Below are positions 7,602 to 16,414 of a stretch of 64,000 bases of DNA, one piece after another. Numbering within the stretch: the first letter of the stretch is position 1; every line of letters begins with the position of its first letter. A program made the position numbers and the translations under genes. The stretch lies in NCBI GenBank assembly GCA_964448135.1, contig CAYUVH010000032.1:1-64000 (forward strand). Direction: 5' to 3'. The notes below the pieces were generated by a model that made no database searches, was not told the DNA's origin, and was given only the letters and a program-made list of their open reading frames with translations. Source of the DNA: CAYUVH01 sp964448135. Lineage in GTDB: Bacteria; Verrucomicrobiota; Verrucomicrobiia; Limisphaerales; UBA8199.

Positions 7602-8102
7602 ATGAGCGAAGTCGCAGTCATCAAAACCAGCGAAGGAGACATGGTGGTGGAGTTCTGGACGGATGTGGCTCCCAAGACCGTCGAGAATTTCAAGACCCTC
7701 GCGCGCAAGGGCTTCTACGACGGCACCTGTTTCCACCGTGTCATCAAAGGCTTCATGATCCAGGGCGGCGATCCGCTCACCAAGGATCCCTCCGCGGAGT
7801 CGCGCTGGGGCACCGGCGATCCCGGCTACAAGATCAAGGCCGAGTTCAACGACCGGCACCATGATCGCGGCGTCCTCTCCATGGCGCGCTCGCAGCACCC
7901 GGACTCCGCCGGCAGCCAGTTCTTCATCTGCCACGGCAACCCGCGCTTCCTCGACAAGCAATACACCGCCTTCGGCAAATTGATCAAAGGCGACGACGTG
8001 CTCGAAAAAATCGGCACCACGCCGACTCACCCCCAGGACCGGCCCGACAAAAAGATGGAAGTCATCAGCATCAAGATTGTCCCCGCCGACTCGGTGAAGT
8101 AA
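7602..8102 (+). CDS. ppiB: Peptidylprolyl isomerase, cyclophilin type, 166 aa
   Basis: This is a single-domain cyclophilin of usual PpiB length without signal peptide, so it acts in the cytoplasm. The catalytic core reads FHRVIKGFMIQGGD, followed by SMARS, GSQFFICH and YTAFGKLIKGDDVLE, with the active-site Arg, Phe, Met and Gln residues all present. A His replaces Trp in the usual drug-binding position region. It is the second of two cyclophilins in tandem; the first is exported, so the pair serves two compartments. A small gene follows 20 bases later. Confidence 0.92.
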   Translation: MSEVAVIKTSEGDMVVEFWTDVAPKTVENFKTLARKGFYDGTCFHRVIKGFMIQGGDPLTKDPSAESRWGTGDPGYKIKAEFNDRHHDRGVLSMARSQHPDSAGSQFFICHGNPRFLDKQYTAFGKLIKGDDVLEKIGTTPTHPQDRPDKKMEVISIKIVPADSVK

Positions 8103-8122
8103 CCGGCCGCGGTCCGCCCGCC

Positions 8123-8317
8123 ATGGACCTGCCCCAGTTGGCCAAAGCGCTCGTGGCGATGGGTTGTCCGGCGGACAAATCCGCCGAAATGGCCGCGCAG
8201 CTCGACAAGCGCGCCCAACAACTCGCGGCCAAACCCGGCGGCAACTACGAAGCCGCCCTGACGCATCTGCTCGGCCTTATGCGCCAGGGCTGGGCGGCGA
8301 AAGACCAGACCGGCTGA
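8123..8317 (+). CDS. Small conserved helical protein, 64 aa
   Basis: This 64-residue protein starts 20 bases after the cyclophilin stop and ends 17 bases before the Nudix gene, so all three are probably cotranscribed. It is predicted to be all helical (KALVAMGCPADKSAEMAAQL, then an Ala/Gln-rich helix and LLGLMRQGW). The pattern resembles a small UBA-like or CUE-like three-helix bundle, but this is only an impression. There is no signal peptide or metal motif. Confidence 0.6.
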   Translation: MDLPQLAKALVAMGCPADKSAEMAAQLDKRAQQLAAKPGGNYEAALTHLLGLMRQGWAAKDQTG

Positions 8318-8334
8318 AGCGCCGGCAGCATTCG

Positions 8335-8895
8335 ATGATCAAACCCTGGAAGAAAATCAGTTCCAAGCCCGCGGGCGATTTCGGCATCTTCACCCTGCGC
8401 ACCGATCGCCGCGTTTCACCGCGCACCGGCGGCGAGCACGACTTCCACGTCATTGATTGCTGCAACTGGGTGAATGTCGTGGCCCTCACACCGGATCAAC
8501 AGGTGGTGATGATCGACCAATTTCGCCACGGCTCCGACACCGTCGAATTGGAAATCCCGGGCGGCATGATCGACGCCGGCGACGCCTCACCCGAAGCCGC
8601 CGGCGCGCGCGAACTGCGCGAGGAAACCGGCTACGTCGGCGATGCTCCGCGCCTGATCGGCGAGGTCTTCCCCAACCCCGCCATCATGAGCAACCGGTGC
8701 TACACCGTGCTGATCGAGAATTGCCGGCGGGAGCACGAATTGGAGCTGGATCACGGTGAAGACCTGGCGACGCGCCTCATGCCCGTATCGGAAATTCCCC
8801 AAGCCGTGGCCGGCGGAAAGATCCTCCATGCCATGGTGGTCGTGGCGCTTTACTATTTTGACCTCCACCAGCGCGGCGTGAAGCGCAAGCCGTGA
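8335..8895 (+). CDS. Nudix hydrolase, ADP-ribose pyrophosphatase-like, 186 aa
   Basis: The Nudix box lies at about residues 78-101 (GGMIDAGDASPEAAG then ARELREETGY). It supplies the REExxG glutamates that bind Mg2+. Overall layout and length match the ADP-ribose/ADP-sugar pyrophosphatase branch, which cleaves nucleotide diphosphate-linked substrates. The ATG at 8335 is chosen because upstream residues in the longer frame are Arg-rich and overlap the preceding gene. The substrate cannot be fixed from sequence. The stop is eight bases from the stop of a converging gene. Confidence 0.88.
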   Translation: MIKPWKKISSKPAGDFGIFTLRTDRRVSPRTGGEHDFHVIDCCNWVNVVALTPDQQVVMIDQFRHGSDTVELEIPGGMIDAGDASPEAAGARELREETGYVGDAPRLIGEVFPNPAIMSNRCYTVLIENCRREHELELDHGEDLATRLMPVSEIPQAVAGGKILHAMVVVALYYFDLHQRGVKRKP

Positions 8896-8902
8896 CGGCG
8901 CA

Positions 8903-9184
8903 TCACTTGCCGCTTTGGCGGACCTTTTCCTTTTTCTCTTCCAAGTCCGCCTGGAATGATTTGCGGTCGCTGACCAGTTGCTTCTTCAACTGTTCGACCG
9001 CTTCAAAATCACCCTTCTCCACCTCTTTCGCGATCTCACCTTGAACCAGCAGTTCGCGCTCGGCGATCTTCGCGGCGCATTTGGATTCCAACTCGGCGAG
9101 TTCGGCTTTCTGGGCCCCGGTGAGTTTGACGACGGGAGCGGACTTGTTCAGCCGCTCCATGGCGAGTTCATAGGAGGATTTCAT
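8903..9184 (-). CDS. Small coiled-coil protein, 93 aa
   Basis: The ATG at 9182-9184 overlaps the stop of the Uma2 gene (ATGA), so translation is probably coupled. The protein is strongly charged (Lys and Glu) and predicted to be one long helical hairpin or coiled coil (residues 20-90). There is no signal peptide or membrane segment. I recognise no functional family. Its fixed partner appears to be the Uma2-type protein. Confidence 0.7.
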   Translation of the reverse strand: MKSSYELAMERLNKSAPVVKLTGAQKAELAELESKCAAKIAERELLVQGEIAKEVEKGDFEAVEQLKKQLVSDRKSFQADLEEKKEKVRQSGK

Positions 9185-9759
9185 GATTTGAATAGTCCGG
9201 CAACGTCCACCATGACATCGGAAAAGGCCATAGGGGCGGCCTTTGCTCCAGCTTTGAGAATTTCACTGGAAGCATAACCGGTCAGATGCGGTTCACGATA
9301 CACTTCGATAGCACGGTCCTCCAAATTGACAATCCACACCTCGGGGATTCCCGCACGGCCGTATAGCGGGAGCTTCCTGGCCCGGTCCAATTCGATGGAG
9401 GAATCCGAGACTTCCACCAGCAGAACCACATCCTCCGGCTCAGGAAGGCGGTAGGTGTAAGCATCCAGCGCGCGTTTGACCAGAATCAAGTCCGGCTGGG
9501 GCTGGGATTGCTTATCCAATCTGATCGAGTTTTGACTCATGACCGACCAACGGCTTTTGGATTGCAGGATGAAGAACTCGGTCAATTTCGCCGTAATCAC
9601 CCCATGAAACGGACCTATCGGTGACATATCAATAATCTCCCCGTCGAGCAGTTCCACACGCGCCTCGGGTGAAAGGACACCAATCTCGGACATCCGGCAA
9701 AACTCCGAGACGCTGAAGCGATGCGTGGTTCGTCGTTGTGTTGCTGCCTGCATAATCAC
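9181..9759 (-). CDS. Uma2 family (DUF820) PD-(D/E)xK nuclease-like protein, 192 aa
   Basis: The pattern is that of Uma2/DUF820 proteins: VELLDGEIIDMSPIG, a QPDLILVK strand with the acidic residue, VVLLVEVSDSS with the Glu, then DRARKLPLYGRAGIPEVWIV with the Lys. These form a PD-(D/E)xK-like site. The family is abundant in cyanobacteria and PVC bacteria, and its biological role is not established. The gene lies 11 bases after trpB on the same strand and overlaps the small coiled-coil gene by four bases. Confidence 0.88.
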   Translation of the reverse strand: MIMQAATQRRTTHRFSVSEFCRMSEIGVLSPEARVELLDGEIIDMSPIGPFHGVITAKLTEFFILQSKSRWSVMSQNSIRLDKQSQPQPDLILVKRALDAYTYRLPEPEDVVLLVEVSDSSIELDRARKLPLYGRAGIPEVWIVNLEDRAIEVYREPHLTGYASSEILKAGAKAAPMAFSDVMVDVAGLFKS

Positions 9760-9770
9760 AGTTTACCCAA

Positions 9771-10991
9771 TCAAACCGGCATCTTCAAACCGATCTTCGC
9801 CGCGGCTTGGGAGACGTCTTTGTCGCCGCGGCCGGAAAGATTCACAATGATGAGCTCGGATGGCTTCATTTTCGGCGCGCGTTTGATGGCTTCCGCCACC
9901 GCGTGCGAGGATTCCAGCGCGGGAATGATCCCTTCGAGGCGGGCAAGCTTTTGGAAAGCTTCCAGCGCCTGGTCGTCCGTGGCATACGTGTATTCAGCCC
10001 GCTCGCGATCGCGCAGCCACGCGTGCTCGGGGCCGACAGCGGCATAGTCGAGTCCCGCTGAAACGCTGTGCGTGAGTTGAATCTGGCCGAACTCATCCTG
10101 CAAAATGTAGGAACAGGTGCCCTGCAGCACGCCCAGTGAACCGCCCTGAAATCGCGCGGCGTGCCGGCCCGCGATGATGCCCTCGCCGCCCGCCTCCACG
10201 CCCACCATTTTGACCGAGGGATCGTTTAGGAAGGGATAAAAAAGCCCAATCGCATTGGAGCCGCCGCCGACACATGCGAGCAGCAAATCCGGCAAACGCT
10301 TTTCCTTCTCCTGAATCTGCCGGCGCGCTTCGTCGCCGATGACGCGGTGGAAGTTGCGCACCATCACGGGATAGGGGTGCGCACCGTACGCGGTACCGAG
10401 AATATAATGGGTGGAGCGCACGTTGGTGACCCAATCGCGCATGGCTTCGTTGACAGCTTCCTTCAGCGTCTGCTGCCCGGCCTTCACCGGCACCACTTCG
10501 GCGCCGAGCATCTTCATGCGGAAAACGTTCAGCGACTGCCGCTCGCAGTCGACCGCGCCCATGTAGATCACACACTTGAAACCGAACATCGCCGCAACCG
10601 TCGCTGTCGCCACGCCGTGTTGTCCCGCGCCGGTTTCCGCGATGATGCGCGTCTTGCCCATCCGCCGCGCCAGGAGAATCTGGCCGATGCAATTGTTGAT
10701 CTTGTGAGCGCCAGTATGAAGCAGGTCCTCACGCTTCAAATAAATCTTCGCGCCGCCGAGTTCACGCGTAAGCCGTTCCGCGTAGTAAAGCGGCGTGGGG
10801 CGGCCGCAAAATTCCTTGAGGTAATAATCCAGCTCCCGTTGAAACTCCGGGTCCTGCCGTGCGCGGTTGTATTCGTCCTCCAACTCCTGCAACGGATGCA
10901 TCAACGTCTCCGGGGCATACCGCCCGCCATACGGGCCGAAATGGCCTTGGGCATCAGGGACGGTCTCAGTCGCTATCGCACTCATGGGCAT
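9771..10991 (-). CDS. trpB: Tryptophan synthase beta chain
   Basis: This subunit condenses indole with L-serine to L-tryptophan using pyridoxal phosphate. The 406-residue length is normal. The PLP lysine is Lys97 in HTGAHKINN. The indole/serine site segment ETGAGQHGVATA and the phosphate-binding loop GGGSNAIG are intact, and the segment LSGRGDKD near the C-terminus is typical of TrpB1. trpA is not adjacent; the neighbours are a methyltransferase gene (nine bases upstream) and a Uma2 gene. The normal TrpA partner must be encoded elsewhere. Confidence 0.96.
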   Translation of the reverse strand: MPMSAIATETVPDAQGHFGPYGGRYAPETLMHPLQELEDEYNRARQDPEFQRELDYYLKEFCGRPTPLYYAERLTRELGGAKIYLKREDLLHTGAHKINNCIGQILLARRMGKTRIIAETGAGQHGVATATVAAMFGFKCVIYMGAVDCERQSLNVFRMKMLGAEVVPVKAGQQTLKEAVNEAMRDWVTNVRSTHYILGTAYGAHPYPVMVRNFHRVIGDEARRQIQEKEKRLPDLLLACVGGGSNAIGLFYPFLNDPSVKMVGVEAGGEGIIAGRHAARFQGGSLGVLQGTCSYILQDEFGQIQLTHSVSAGLDYAAVGPEHAWLRDRERAEYTYATDDQALEAFQKLARLEGIIPALESSHAVAEAIKRAPKMKPSELIIVNLSGRGDKDVSQAAAKIGLKMPV

Positions 10992-11000
10992 TACGTTACT

Positions 11001-12041
11001 TCACAACTGTGAGGTAGTCGAGGGCGCGGACGGCTTGATCGGTCGCAGGATGAAGGTGTATGCGGTCGGATTGTGCGTACAGGGGCAGCCAAATCTTTCA
11101 CGCAGGAAGGTCGCCACGTGGATCGTTTGCGCAACGAAACCGTGCCGGGCGAACAACTCCCGTGTCCGCTCCAGACTCAACGTGTTCCAATGATACTCTT
11201 CCACCGGTCGCACAACGTGCTCGAGAATTTCATCCATGCCGAAAAATCCGACGCATATTCCACCGCGGGTGACGCGACAAATCTCCCGCACCGCCGTCGC
11301 AAATCCGTCGGGCGACAAATGTTCGAAGAGATCGTGGACGAAACACAAATCGAAGGCTTGGTCGGCGGCGGCAATTTCAAACGCGTTGCCCAATTCAAAT
11401 CGCACGCCGGGAAACAATGCCCGGGCGTTGTCCACATTTTTGGCGCAGATGTCGATCCCGGTGTAATCGAACCAATCGGACAGGCCGCAGGCCGCGAGCT
11501 GCCGATAGTCGTTGGCCGAGCCGCAGGCCGGCTCGAAAACCTTTGGTTTGCCGCTTTCCGCATTGGCTTTGGGAAAGCCAGCCAGCACCTCCCGCCAAAG
11601 TTCGGAAAACAAGCTCAGGTTCGCTTCGCGATTTTGTGGTTCACGGAGAAATCGCTCCAGGTAGTTCGGAATGGTCAACCGCCCCAGCGTCAACGGCAGC
11701 CCGCGGTAGGCCTGCCGCGCGAACCACGGTATTTCCACGCCCTCAAAATTATCCACGCCCCGCTTCAGCGCGAGCAGCAGCGCTTCGTCCTCGAGGGTGT
11801 TTCCACCGCGACCGCATTGATTCAGCACCCAATTCATCACCGCCGAGAACCGGGACTCCTGCTCCATCAATGCCGCGAAGGCCTCGCCCGTCACCGCCTG
11901 GAGGAGAAAGTGGCGGGAAAAAATGCTTTGGAGATTCAGCCGCGGGTCTTCGACACTGCTCACGAGGTAGTCGCGCAACATGCCGGCGTCGTGCCGCATC
12001 CAGGAGCGCGCGAGGCGTTCGCTCTCTTCCTGCAAGCTCAT
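11001..12041 (-). CDS. Class I SAM-dependent methyltransferase, 346 aa
   Basis: The ATG at 12039-12041 overlaps the upstream stop (ATGA). Residues 1-150 form a helical N-terminal part of unknown fold. The methyltransferase domain follows, with VFEPACGSANDYRQL as motif I, YTGIDIC as motif II, an acidic-aromatic strand (FDLCFVHDLFEHL) and a post-core ICRVTRGGICVGFF. It resembles Methyltransf_11/25 enzymes. The substrate is unknown. It is followed nine bases later by trpB on the same strand. Confidence 0.8.
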   Translation of the reverse strand: MSLQEESERLARSWMRHDAGMLRDYLVSSVEDPRLNLQSIFSRHFLLQAVTGEAFAALMEQESRFSAVMNWVLNQCGRGGNTLEDEALLLALKRGVDNFEGVEIPWFARQAYRGLPLTLGRLTIPNYLERFLREPQNREANLSLFSELWREVLAGFPKANAESGKPKVFEPACGSANDYRQLAACGLSDWFDYTGIDICAKNVDNARALFPGVRFELGNAFEIAAADQAFDLCFVHDLFEHLSPDGFATAVREICRVTRGGICVGFFGMDEILEHVVRPVEEYHWNTLSLERTRELFARHGFVAQTIHVATFLRERFGCPCTHNPTAYTFILRPIKPSAPSTTSQL

Positions 12042-13234
12042 GATTTCTTTCCGGCAGCTTCGGTCTTTTTCTTTGCTGGAGCGGCAACGAAAGGCTTCAG
12101 CGCCAGCCCGCCACAGTCGGTGCACGCGGACTCTGCGCTCGTGAATTGTGCCAGGCAGCGCGGGCAATAGGCGTGCGAGCTTTCATCGGCTGGTTCCGGC
12201 GGGGTCAACAGCGAGTCGGGCGGGACGCCCTGCTTCTTCAAAAACCGCTCCACCTCGGATTTCCAGGTTTCCCGTGAAAAATGTTCCGTCTCCGCGACCA
12301 GCGGATTTGCCGCCGGCACCAGGGGCGAGGCCGGATACAGGATTTCGCGCCAGATCGTTCGCGCGAATTCCCGAAACCGCGCCTCGGAGCAATGCAGGTT
12401 GGCGATGGCGAGCGGATGAAACTCCTCGAACAGGGGTCGCGCGAGGATATCGTGCGCGCGCATCGCCACCACCGGCCATAGCAGAATCATCAGAAACTGA
12501 CTGAAGCGGTCATCGTCCGCCTTCAGGTAGAATTTCTTGTGGATGCGGCGGAACAGAACCGCCAGGCAGAGAGTGAGCACATATGTCCCCCCGAGCAGAT
12601 ACGGCCACGTGGAAACGATGCCTCGCTGCCAGACCACGAGCGGAGCGCCGACGAACACATACAGGAACAGCGAATTGGCGCCGTAGCGCACCTGACGAAC
12701 TTGTTCGTTGAAATCCTTCCAGCGCTCCTGAGCGGATTTGACGTCGAGGCTTTGACGGAAAAGCGCGGTGATCGCGGCGGCCCGGTCTTTGGGCGGAGTG
12801 TCCCGCAATTGCCGCAAGGTTTCCGCGAGCCGGAGGGCCGTGAGGATGGAACACGCTTTGAATATCCGCACTCCGTCCACGCGGAGCCAGCGGCCTTTTG
12901 TGCCGACCTTTTTAAGTTCGTCGAAGCGCAGGCATTGACCGCTCTGGATCGGCCGGCCGGCCGGATTGACGCTGGAGGCAACCCAGAGGAGCACGGCGTC
13001 CGGTGAAAGCGAGAAAGGAAACTGGCGCGCGGCGACCATCTGGCCGAGCGGGGGCAGCGGATGGGTGAAGGCGAATCCACCGCGGGGATTGCCCAGCAGG
13101 GCGCCGGGAAAAACCGGCCGCCATCCGCCACCGAGCCAGGTGCGAAACGCCACCGAGCTCCGATCCAGCCACCAGGCGCATTCCCACGCATAAAGCGCCA
13201 GGAACACAACGAACAGGATTTCCAGGTCGCTCAT
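12038..13234 (-). CDS. Membrane protein with C-terminal zinc ribbon, 398 aa
   Basis: The start used is the ATG at 13232-13234, which places a hydrophobic segment at the very N-terminus (residues 4-20). Two more membrane segments lie in the middle (about residues 192-212 and 218-240). Near the C-terminus a zinc ribbon of the CPRC / CTDC type (about residues 355-375) is followed by an Ala/Lys tail. The gene overlaps the methyltransferase gene by four bases. I recognise no named family. The ribbon suggests a binding or assembly role at the membrane. Confidence 0.7.
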   Translation of the reverse strand: MSDLEILFVVFLALYAWECAWWLDRSSVAFRTWLGGGWRPVFPGALLGNPRGGFAFTHPLPPLGQMVAARQFPFSLSPDAVLLWVASSVNPAGRPIQSGQCLRFDELKKVGTKGRWLRVDGVRIFKACSILTALRLAETLRQLRDTPPKDRAAAITALFRQSLDVKSAQERWKDFNEQVRQVRYGANSLFLYVFVGAPLVVWQRGIVSTWPYLLGGTYVLTLCLAVLFRRIHKKFYLKADDDRFSQFLMILLWPVVAMRAHDILARPLFEEFHPLAIANLHCSEARFREFARTIWREILYPASPLVPAANPLVAETEHFSRETWKSEVERFLKKQGVPPDSLLTPPEPADESSHAYCPRCLAQFTSAESACTDCGGLALKPFVAAPAKKKTEAAGKKS

Positions 13235-13271
13235 CCGGAGAACGCGGCCGCAACTGCGCAGAAAAGCGGCG

Positions 13272-14141
13272 CTATTCCATCTGCGAATCTTTCTTGCCGC
13301 CGAAAATCCGCCCGAAAATCCGTTTAAAAAAGGCGCCCACGGCAACCAGCGCGACGACAATAGCCTTGCCGCCTTTCTTCAGGAGAACGGCCAGCCAGGT
13401 GAACAGACCGAGCTTCGCCGCGCCCACCGCGGCGCCGCCGGTGATCAAGGCCGCGAGACCATACTTGGCGATTTTGTCACCCGACCGGTATTCCGCGTAA
13501 CTTTGCCCGGATTGGTATGAGTATCCCTTCAGCAAGTCCCGGAAGGTCGGCAGCGTCTCTTTGAGCTGGTCGGGATCAATGAGCAGGACCGCTTCCATGA
13601 CGCCTTTGCGGCCGAGGATGCGAATGTTGTAGTTGAGAATCGGCTTGCCCAGGACCGTGCCGCGAATGGCCCACTCCAGGTCATGCGTGTCGGGATTGTA
13701 GTTGGGCGGAATTTCCCAGGCCAGGTTCTCGACGGGATCGCCGCCGGCTTTCACGCGTTGTTTGTTCGCCTCCACGGTACTCCGCTTGATGTCGGAGAGG
13801 AGCTTGTCCGCGTCCAGCTTTTCCTTGTCCGCATCCTTCACATAGCCGACGTCATCAAATTCAAAGATCACGGACCATTGTTCGTTCGTCGGGCGGAGCC
13901 AGCCCAACTCATTCCCGCTGGTCGGCTCGCCTTCCTTTTCCAAAATTGCCTGCGTGCTTTTGCTATCCAGCAATATATAGCCCTCCGGCACATTGATATC
14001 GGCGACGGTCCCCAGCTGGCCTTTGGCCGGGCCGGTGACGAATTTCGCCTTGCGGTCGGCCGCCATTGTCAGCGAGTGCGCCAGCAATAGCACGCCGGCG
14101 AGCAGAATCGCACATCTGGATTTCAGAATATCACCTTTCAT
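13272..14141 (-). CDS. DUF2167 family membrane protein, 289 aa
   Basis: The ATG at 14139-14141 gives a signal peptide (residues 1-27, ending TMAA). The central part has the pattern of DUF2167 proteins: FEFDDVGYVKDADKEKLDAD, then LAWEIPPNYNPDTHDLEWAI and RILGRKGVMEAVLL. One or two membrane helices and a basic Phe-rich tail (residues 235-280) close the protein. The family's function is not known. It lies 37 bases upstream of the zinc-ribbon membrane protein gene on the same strand. Confidence 0.8.
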   Translation of the reverse strand: MKGDILKSRCAILLAGVLLLAHSLTMAADRKAKFVTGPAKGQLGTVADINVPEGYILLDSKSTQAILEKEGEPTSGNELGWLRPTNEQWSVIFEFDDVGYVKDADKEKLDADKLLSDIKRSTVEANKQRVKAGGDPVENLAWEIPPNYNPDTHDLEWAIRGTVLGKPILNYNIRILGRKGVMEAVLLIDPDQLKETLPTFRDLLKGYSYQSGQSYAEYRSGDKIAKYGLAALITGGAAVGAAKLGLFTWLAVLLKKGGKAIVVALVAVGAFFKRIFGRIFGGKKDSQME

Positions 14142-14233
14142 AATGGACCCAATCAAGCGGCCGCTTCCGGCGCATCGCCGGGTTCGCAGGCTCATCTTCG
14201 CTTACCCCCTTCCCGTTCGCCGGTCAAGTTCTG

Positions 14234-15127
14234 TTACTTGGCTGACTGCGCTGGCTTGAGGCCGCGCAGGTGGACGTCGAACCAATCCGCAAACATTTCC
14301 TCGTCCCTGGCAAAATCCGGCCAGCCGTGCTGCTTGCCTTCGCGGACAACCAGCTTCGCTTCGTTGCCGGCTTCCTGGTACCGTTTCACGAAGGTCTCGG
14401 CCTGCTGGATCGGGACCAACTTGTCGGCGTCGCCGTGAACGATGAGGACGGGAGCCTGGTTGGAGTGAACGAAATAAATGGGTGAGATTTCGCGCCCGAG
14501 TTCCTGCCGGCTCTCGGCGGTGTCCGAACGCGGGCCGAAGCCGGGCTTGAAATCCTTGAGGATGCCGACGCCCACGGCGTCCTCGCCTGGTTTGCCGTAA
14601 TTGAGGAAATCGGTGGGGGGAAAGAAACAGGCGACGCATTGAATTTCGCTGCTCTCACGATCAATCGGATCTTTGGCGTCCGGATTACCTTTTGCTCCCT
14701 TCACCGCCATGGTGAGCGAGAGATGTCCGCCCGCGCTGCCGCCGGTGATGCCGAATTTATTTGGGTCCACGCCGTATTTGGCGGCGTTATGGCGGATGAA
14801 ACGCACGGCGCGGTTAATATCGGGAACAATCTCGGTGATGTTGAACTTCGGCTGTGAACCGTGCACGACGGTGAACACCGTGTAGCCGCGATCCAGGATC
14901 GGACGGAAGAAGACGGGATTGATCGCCTCGTGGGACGAGAACCACCCGCCGCTGACCATGAAGATGATGCCGTAGCCATTGGGTTTTTCGGGACGGAATA
15001 CATCGAAAGTGAGCGCCGTGCCGAATTTGCGGCCGTAAATTACGTCCTCGGTGCGCGTGTAATTTGTCTGCCCCTGCGCGGACGTCAGCACCAGCAGGAG
15101 TCCAAAGAGCGGGAGGAGTTGCTTCAT
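14234..15127 (-). CDS. Exported alpha/beta hydrolase (BD-FAE/S9-like), 297 aa
   Basis: A signal peptide (residues 1-19, ending AQG) precedes an alpha/beta hydrolase domain. The oxyanion segment is MVSGGWFS and the nucleophile elbow is GGSAGGHL (Ser about 131). The acid is Asp in VHGDADKLV, and the His is in KQHGWPD. This matches esterase/acyl-peptidase-like enzymes acting on acyl esters, often on polysaccharide decorations. The substrate is unknown. The ATG overlaps the ychF stop by four bases, an odd pairing of an export gene with a cytoplasmic GTPase-like gene. Confidence 0.85.
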   Translation of the reverse strand: MKQLLPLFGLLLVLTSAQGQTNYTRTEDVIYGRKFGTALTFDVFRPEKPNGYGIIFMVSGGWFSSHEAINPVFFRPILDRGYTVFTVVHGSQPKFNITEIVPDINRAVRFIRHNAAKYGVDPNKFGITGGSAGGHLSLTMAVKGAKGNPDAKDPIDRESSEIQCVACFFPPTDFLNYGKPGEDAVGVGILKDFKPGFGPRSDTAESRQELGREISPIYFVHSNQAPVLIVHGDADKLVPIQQAETFVKRYQEAGNEAKLVVREGKQHGWPDFARDEEMFADWFDVHLRGLKPAQSAK

Positions 15128-16233
15128 ACGTTGAACTTAAACAAGAGGACGTCCCCGTCACGCACAATGTATTCACGACCCTCAATGCGGTAGAGGCCGG
15201 CTTCGCGCGTGCGGGCAATGGAACCCTCCTTGATGATGTCGCTCCACAGCACGGCCTCGGCCTTGATGAAGCCGCGCTCGAAATCCGAGTGGATCACCCC
15301 GGCCGCCTTCGGGGCGGTGTCGCCCGCGCGGATCGTCCAGGCGTGCACTTCCTTTTCGTTGAAGGTGAAGAAGGTGCGCAATCCCAGAAGATGATACGCG
15401 GCGCGGATGAGGGCCGATACACCGGATTCCTTCACCCCCAGCGCCTGGAGATACTCGGCGGCTTCGGTGGGGGACAGATCGGCCAGTTCGCTCTCCAGGT
15501 GCGCGGAAACCACCACCGTCTCGCACCCATGATGCGTGCGGGCGTATTCACGCACGCGCGCGACCTGCGGATGATCCTCGGCGCCGGCCAGTTCGCTCTC
15601 CTTCATGTTCGCGGCGAAAAGAACGGGCTTGTCGGTGAGCAAATAGAAATTCCGGGCGACGACTTTTTCATCCGGCGACAGCGGCAGGTTGAGGGTGTTG
15701 GCCGGCTTGCCGGTGTTGAGGTGCGCGAGATTCTTTTCGATCAGGCGCGCTTCGAGCTGCGCCGCCTTGTCCCCGCGTTTGACGTCGCGCGCAATCTTGT
15801 CCATCCGGCGTTGCAGCGTCTCGATGTCGGACAGGATCAATTCTGTGCTGACGATTTCGATGTCGCGCACCGGATCCAGGCTACCGGCGACGTGGACGAT
15901 GTCCGGGTCCTCGAAGCAGCGGACCACCTGCACCAGCGCGTCCACTTCACGGATGTGGCTCAGGAACTTGTTGCCCAAGCCCTCGCCCTGGGCCGCGCCT
16001 TTCACCAGGCCCGCAATGTCCACGAATTCAATCGTCGCGGGCAGCACTCCGGAGCTCTTCACGACCGCGGCCAGTTCGGTCATGCGGGGATCCGGCACGG
16101 TGACGACGCCGAGGTTCGGCTCGATGGTGCAGAAGGGATAATTCTCCGCCGCCGCCTTGTGCGAACGCGTCAGGGCGTTGAAGAGCGTGGATTTTCCGAC
16201 GTTGGGCAGTCCGATGATTCCGGCTTTCAGCAT
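15124..16233 (-). CDS. ychF: Redox-regulated ATPase YchF (OLA1 family)
   Basis: YchF is an Obg-related P-loop protein that prefers ATP and binds ribosomes. The 369-residue length is standard. Visible motifs are GLPNVGKSTLFN (G1), DIAGLVKGA (G3) and the non-canonical NMKE in place of NKxD, which explains ATP preference. The TGS domain with AWTIRAGDTAPKAAG follows, ending YIVRDGDVLLFKFNV. The start at 16231-16233 is normal for the family (MLKAGIIGLPN). It heads a long run of minus-strand genes down to 8903. Confidence 0.97.
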   Translation of the reverse strand: MLKAGIIGLPNVGKSTLFNALTRSHKAAAENYPFCTIEPNLGVVTVPDPRMTELAAVVKSSGVLPATIEFVDIAGLVKGAAQGEGLGNKFLSHIREVDALVQVVRCFEDPDIVHVAGSLDPVRDIEIVSTELILSDIETLQRRMDKIARDVKRGDKAAQLEARLIEKNLAHLNTGKPANTLNLPLSPDEKVVARNFYLLTDKPVLFAANMKESELAGAEDHPQVARVREYARTHHGCETVVVSAHLESELADLSPTEAAEYLQALGVKESGVSALIRAAYHLLGLRTFFTFNEKEVHAWTIRAGDTAPKAAGVIHSDFERGFIKAEAVLWSDIIKEGSIARTREAGLYRIEGREYIVRDGDVLLFKFNV

Positions 16234-16289
16234 AATAGCGGCGCAGATTGGAACTCAAAGAGGAGGGACAGGGAAGCGAAAACGGATAG

Positions 16290-16378
16290 GAAGGCAGGAA
16301 GAGGAGGATGGAGCCGCGAAAAGGCGCAAAAAGCACAAAAGAAATCCTATTCTTTGCGTTCTTTTTGTGTTCAATCGG
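16290..16378. repeat. Word-like intergenic repeat (GCGAAAAGGCGCAAAAAGC type)
   Basis: Purine-rich sequence containing short shifted repeats of GCGAAAAGGCGCAAAAAGCAC, followed by a partial inverse (TTCTTTGCGTTCTTTTTGTG). It lies in the divergent gap between ychF and the DUF4272 gene. Related words occur at 18433-18483. Confidence 0.5.
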
Positions 16379-16414
16379 GCTCAGATTGATGCTGCAAACC
16401 ATAGAGAGCAACGA

